Shown piece after piece: positions 61,339 through 64,000 of a DNA stretch of 64,000 bases (position 1 is the stretch's first letter; every line of letters starts with the position of its first letter). The stretch lies in contig NZ_JACCKA010000073.1 in the NCBI RefSeq assembly GCF_013425525.1, positions 1 to 64,000 on the forward strand, written 5' to 3'. Source of the DNA: Luteimonas salinisoli. GTDB lineage: Bacteria; Pseudomonadota; Gammaproteobacteria; Xanthomonadales; Xanthomonadaceae. The notes beneath the pieces are model-generated. The model was not told where the DNA came from. It did not search any database and saw nothing but the letters and a program-made list of their open reading frames with translations. Position numbers and translations under genes: made by a program.

Positions 61339-61718
61339 TCTATCTCATCGAGGGCAGCGAGTCGTTCGCATGGCGGGTGCGGGACCAACTCGCACGCCTA
61401 TCGGAAGCGCATCCCGATCTTGGTGCCGCCGTCAGCCGCCTCTCCTGGCTGGAATGCCGCGTGGGACCGATGAAGCGCAACGATGCGGCCGCGCTGGCCT
61501 CGTTCGATGCCTTTTTCGCCCGGCCGGATCTCGTATGGGTGGAATTGAACCGTGACGTCGTGGAATTGGCTGCCGTCATCCGCGCGCGCCATGGGCTTCG
61601 CACTCCGGACGCCCTGCAGGCCGCCAGTTGCCTGCAGCTGGGGCCCGACCATCTGCTGTTGACCGGGGATGCCGCGTTCCGGCGAGTGCCTGGGCTTAAT
61701 GTCGCGGTCCTGGCTTGA
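61308..61718 (+). pseudogene. PIN-domain toxin copy 1, start codon destroyed
   Basis: This frame encodes a protein nearly identical to the PIN toxin at 62605, but the GTG start of copy 2 is GCG here (61308-61310), the same single-base change that removes the antitoxin stop. The next usable start is the GTG at 61377, which would lack the first 23 residues, including the catalytic aspartate equivalent to D6. The remaining acidic positions (E49, D101, D121 equivalents) are kept and no other lesion is seen, so inactivation looks recent. An extension by read-through from the antitoxin is not possible, because the two genes are in different frames. Confidence 0.8.
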
Positions 61719-61878
61719 GCGGACCTGGCGAGGCGGCGTTCTGCCGCGACAGCGCGGTTGGAAGCCGTAACTCGATGCCCGACGGCGGGCGGCCTCCGCC
61801 CGAGGGAACTGGCCCACCGGCGGGCTATTGTTTTCGTGCTCATATCGTGCACGATTCGTGCACCGCTCCACCGGAAGA

Positions 61879-62196
61879 ATGAACAGCCTGCTCCTGCACG
61901 CGATCTCGATCCTGTGTTTGCTCGTCACTGGAGCATGCAGCGCGCCGCCTGTCGCCAGCCCCACTTTGCCGGAAGACGTGCGGAGCTTCGTGGCCGAAAG
62001 AGATCTTTGCGACCACTTCCGGGGCGAGGTTCCTGACCCGGAAGACCGCCAAAGAATGGATGAGGTGATCTCCGCCATCGACAGGCACTGCACGGGCACC
62101 GACGCACGGCTCGATGCGCTCAGGGCGAAGTACGCGGACCGCGCGGAGATCCTGTCCAGGCTGGCGCCCTACGAGAGCGGGATCGAGGCGCGCTGA
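61879..62196 (+). CDS. Small exported lipoprotein (copy 2)
   Basis: A 105-residue paralogue of the lipoprotein at 58948: the signal ends LLVTGAC and the mature part keeps the ERDLCDHFRGEVPDPEDRQR and RHCTGTDARLDALRAKYADR stretches with both cysteines. It is embedded between the two toxin-antitoxin copies. Function unknown. The ATG at 61879 is used because it aligns with copy 1 and starts the signal peptide. Confidence 0.75.
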   Translation: MNSLLLHAISILCLLVTGACSAPPVASPTLPEDVRSFVAERDLCDHFRGEVPDPEDRQRMDEVISAIDRHCTGTDARLDALRAKYADRAEILSRLAPYESGIEAR

Positions 62197-62240
62197 AGCC
62201 TGGAAATGACGATCACCGGCTTTCGCGCAGGATTGCCACG

Positions 62241-62272
62241 CCAGGCCAGGCCAGGCCAGGCCAGGCCAGGCC
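62241..62272. repeat. Tandem CCAGG pentamer repeat
   Basis: Six perfect copies of CCAGG followed by CC lie in the gap between lipoprotein copy 2 and the second antitoxin gene. CCAGG is a CCWGG site, the target of E. coli Dcm and Vsr; a Dcm-family enzyme is encoded 4 kb to the left, but its specificity is unknown. A perfect 5-bp array is likely to vary in length by slippage. Confidence 0.7.
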
Positions 62273-62288
62273 GTCAGTATTGCTGTTT

Positions 62289-62306
62289 AGTACCAATAAC
62301 GGTACT
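62289..62306 (+). promoter_or_regulatory. Operator palindrome of the intact toxin-antitoxin operon
   Basis: AGTACC-AATAAC-GGTACT is a perfect 6+6 inverted repeat, with a further AGTACT half-site at 62321-62326 close to the start codon. It lies 33-50 bases before the antitoxin ATG. Phd-type antitoxins repress their own operons at such sites. The equivalent region of copy 1 (61009-61025) keeps only a degenerate AGTG...CACT pair. Confidence 0.6.
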
Positions 62307-62338
62307 TTTACTCCACATTCAGTACTGAAGGTGCCGCC

Positions 62339-62608
62339 ATGAGCAATACCATCACCGCCGCCGAGATCAAGCGCCGCGGCATGGCGGCGATCGAAGAAGG
62401 GCTTCGCCGCGGGCCGGTGCGGATCCTCAAGCGCAACCGGGCTGCGGCGGTGGTGCTGACCGAGGAAGAGTATCTGCGCCTGACCGGGGAGCAGCCGCAG
62501 GCCCGCCCGGGCGTTACGGCGTTGCAGTGGCTGCTGTCGCAGCCTGCCACCGGCACGCGCGACAAGGCGGACATCGACGCGGCGTTGGCAGATGAGCGCA
62601 ACTGGTGA
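62339..62608 (+). CDS. Phd/YefM-like antitoxin (copy 2, intact)
   Basis: An 89-residue type II antitoxin: ITAAEIKRRGMAAIEEGL forms the Phd-type DNA-binding half, RGPVRILKRNRAAAVVLTEEEYLRL closes the fold, and the C-terminal GTRDKADIDAALADERNW is the likely toxin-binding tail. It neutralises the adjacent PIN toxin and represses the operon. The stop codon TGA overlaps the toxin GTG start (GTGA), ensuring coupled translation. A palindromic operator lies just upstream. Confidence 0.87.
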   Translation: MSNTITAAEIKRRGMAAIEEGLRRGPVRILKRNRAAAVVLTEEEYLRLTGEQPQARPGVTALQWLLSQPATGTRDKADIDAALADERNW

Positions 62609-63015
62609 TCGCGTTCTTCGATGCGAACGCCCTGATCTATCTCATCGAGGGCAGCGAGCCGTTCGCAGGGCGGGTGCGGGATCAGCTCGCTCGCGTAGAG
62701 GAAGCGCATCCGGATCTCGATGCCGCCGTCAGCCGCCTCTCCTGGCTGGAATGCCGCGTGGGGCCGATGAAGCGCAACGATGCGGCCGCGCTGGCCTCGT
62801 TCGATGCCTTTTTCGCCCGGCCGGATCTCGTATGGGTGGAATTGAACCGTGACGTCGTGGAATTGGCTGCCGTCATCCGCGCGCGCCATGGGCTTCGCAC
62901 ACCGGACGCCCTGCAGGCCGCCAGTTGCCTGCAGCTGGGGCCCGACCATCTGCTGTTGACCGGGGACGCCGCGTTCCGGCGAGTGCCGGGGCTTAATGTC
63001 GCGGTCCTGCCTTGA
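62605..63015 (+). CDS. PIN-domain (VapC-type) toxin ribonuclease
   Basis: A 136-residue PIN nuclease. The acidic metal-binding residues are all present: D6 in FFDANALIY, E49 in SWLECRVG, D101 in RTPDALQAA and D121 in TGDAAF. VapC-type toxins cleave structured RNA such as tRNA or rRNA and arrest growth when the antitoxin is degraded. It starts with GTG at 62605, overlapping the antitoxin stop. This is the intact member of a duplicated module. Confidence 0.88.
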   Translation: MIAFFDANALIYLIEGSEPFAGRVRDQLARVEEAHPDLDAAVSRLSWLECRVGPMKRNDAAALASFDAFFARPDLVWVELNRDVVELAAVIRARHGLRTPDALQAASCLQLGPDHLLLTGDAAFRRVPGLNVAVLP

Positions 63016-63183
63016 GCGGACCTGGCGAGGCGGCGTTCTGCCGCGACAGCGCGGTTGGAAGCCGTAGCGCGATGTCCGACGGCGGGCGGCCTCCACCCGA
63101 GTAAAGAATTGGCCACCAGCGAGCTATTGTTTTCGTGCCCAATCGTACACTGCTCCACCGGAACCGAGCACTTGAACGCCGTC

Positions 63184-63612
63184 ATGGCCCCCCAGGGCAG
63201 TCTTGCCGAAGCCTTCCGGGAGCCCGGCCGACCCTACCTGTCGCCGCACCGGATCGGCGAGGCCCTGGGTCTTCAGATCGAGAGCCTGGCGGAGCGCGCC
63301 CGCGTCAGCCGCAACACGCCTGCGGCCCGGCCGCAGAACGAGAGCCTGCAGCACTATCTCCGCGAGGTGCTGCGCGTGCTGGCCGCGGCCGAGGATGCGG
63401 CCGGCGGCGACCGCACCCGGGCGATCTTCTGGTTCATGAACGAGCCACTGCCGGACTTCGACTACCAGACACCGGATGCGCTGGTCCGGGCGGGCAAGGC
63501 CCAAGCGATCATCGACTACATCGAGTCCATCGCCGACGGCGCCACGACTGGTCGCGCTGATCGCGATCCGTCGCGGCCGGGTGTGGCCGCACCGGCGCTG
63601 GATGATCCGTAA
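63184..63612 (+). CDS. Xre/MbcA/ParS-type antitoxin (DUF2384)
   Basis: A 142-residue protein. The N-terminal HTH-like part (LSPHRIGEALGLQIESLAER) is followed by the MbcA/ParS toxin-binding domain: LREVLRVLAAAEDAAGGD, then AIFWFMNEPLPDF and DALVRAGKAQAIIDYIESI, which corresponds to the conserved end of DUF2384 proteins. Such proteins neutralise RES-domain toxins. No RES toxin follows within the window, so it looks orphaned. The C-terminal tail is a short Pro/Asp-rich extension. The ATG at 63184 is used; an in-frame TTG lies 12 bases upstream. Confidence 0.75.
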   Translation: MAPQGSLAEAFREPGRPYLSPHRIGEALGLQIESLAERARVSRNTPAARPQNESLQHYLREVLRVLAAAEDAAGGDRTRAIFWFMNEPLPDFDYQTPDALVRAGKAQAIIDYIESIADGATTGRADRDPSRPGVAAPALDDP

Positions 63613-64000
63613 CTATTTCGTGACGCTCTCTCCGATCACCTTCCGGATATTGCTTCAGGCGCAGATCGCGATGGAACCGATGCCGTCGCCGGCAACGATT
63701 ACGACATTGCTCTGGCTGAGCTGGCTGCTTCCGCTGCTCATCTATGAGGGGGGCTATCGCATCGTCGACCTGGTGCGTGCGGCATCCGCGCAGCGAGTAC
63801 GAATGGGCGCACTCTCTCGCCGCGCATCGATGCAGGGTTCGCTCGCAGCTGCTCGGGCGAGATCACCAGGCTGGCGACGAACGTTTCCGCCGAACGCAGG
63901 CGGGCGAATCCTCACGGGTGGACGTTCCAGCCCAGCGCGTAGGACCCTGTGGGCGCGTCGTGCAGTTTGTGCCAGTTGGCCTGCGCGAGCAGCGTTTGCG
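63602..64000 (+). CDS. Possible membrane protein, cut by window edge
   Basis: From the ATG at 63602 the frame stays open to the edge. The first 65 or so residues look protein-like: MIRNYFVTLSPITFRILLQA, then a membrane helix (TLLWLSWLLPLLIYEGG) and YRIVDLVRAASAQ. Beyond about 63800 the translation becomes Arg/Ala-rich and overlaps an opposite-strand hydrolase-like frame, so the real end is uncertain. It overlaps the end of the DUF2384 gene by 11 bases. No family recognised. Confidence 0.35.
   Translation, partial: MIRNYFVTLSPITFRILLQAQIAMEPMPSPATITTLLWLSWLLPLLIYEGGYRIVDLVRAASAQRVRMGALSRRASMQGSLAAARARSPGWRRTFPPNAGGRILTGGRSSPARRTLWARRAVCASWPARAAFA
63912..64000 (-). CDS. C-terminal fragment of a serine beta-lactamase-like hydrolase, partial
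   Basis: Reading in from the right edge on the minus strand, 29 residues (QTLLAQANWHKLHDAPTGSY, then ALGWNVHP and a TGA) resemble the C-terminal region of beta-lactamase-family serine hydrolases, where a YALGW motif is common. In that family more sequence normally follows (an HxG box), so the stop at 63912-63914 looks premature and the gene may be broken. The rest lies outside the window. Confidence 0.4.
   Translation of the reverse strand, partial: QTLLAQANWHKLHDAPTGSYALGWNVHP

Overview
The window is high-GC (roughly 70%) chromosomal DNA from a gammaproteobacterium of the Xanthomonadaceae, most likely the Lysobacter/Luteimonas group. The reasons are the mreBCD-mrdA cell-shape cluster, an STN-type TonB receptor under FecI/FecR control, the overall codon use, and a small-protein family that I associate with Xanthomonadaceae. 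This placement is inference; no rRNA or tRNA gene was seen.

Layout. 1-4584: the rod-shape operon mreB-mreC-mreD-mrdA on the minus strand; mrdA runs off the left edge. 5008-5940: a PfkB/adenosine-kinase-type sugar or nucleoside kinase. 6014-11610: a FecI-like sigma factor, a FecR-like anti-sigma, an STN TonB-dependent receptor and an exported thioredoxin-TPR protein, with two matching ECF-type promoters. 11821-15575: a lipoprotein, an alpha/beta hydrolase and an M1 aminopeptidase lipoprotein. 15661-18733: a divergent TetR regulator with an SDR, an MFS exporter and an SMR (SugE/Gdx) exporter. 18744-23749: ubiE, then a GNAT and a yeast-type cytosine deaminase, then an exported DJ-1/PfpI protein overlapping a two-component system. 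23851-27878: a CPBP protease, a membrane-anchored AraC regulator and a trehalase.

27894-30463 holds three tandem paralogues of an unrecognised exported cysteine-pair family, one of them truncated. 31018-34274 holds an XRE regulator with a small acidic partner protein, a ribbon-helix-helix protein, an AraC regulator and a Tat-signal SDR. 34394-38668 is an RND efflux pair. 38837-41157 holds an MFS exporter and an ArsR-SRPBCC operon, both with clear palindromic operators. 41345-46311 holds an OmpA-like barrel with a strong terminator, an SDR remnant, an AlkX/YcaQ-type DNA glycosylase, an unknown membrane protein, a second XRE gene with two more copies of the small protein, and an Excalibur-domain protein.

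46496-58525 is a lower-GC defence island: an EVE-HNH nuclease, a 964-residue protein and a 2024-residue DEAD-like helicase with a DUF1998-type C terminus (together Druantia type III-like), and on the opposite strand an overlapping vsr-cytosine methyltransferase pair. A frameshifted Fic remnant lies at its right edge. 58948-64000 is a toxin-rich accessory region: duplicated small lipoproteins, a PAAR-type putative T6SS effector with an overlapping lipoprotein (candidate immunity), two copies of a Phd/PIN (VapBC-like) module, and an Xre/MbcA/ParS-type antitoxin. One copy of the Phd/PIN module is broken by a single base that removes the antitoxin stop and the toxin start together.
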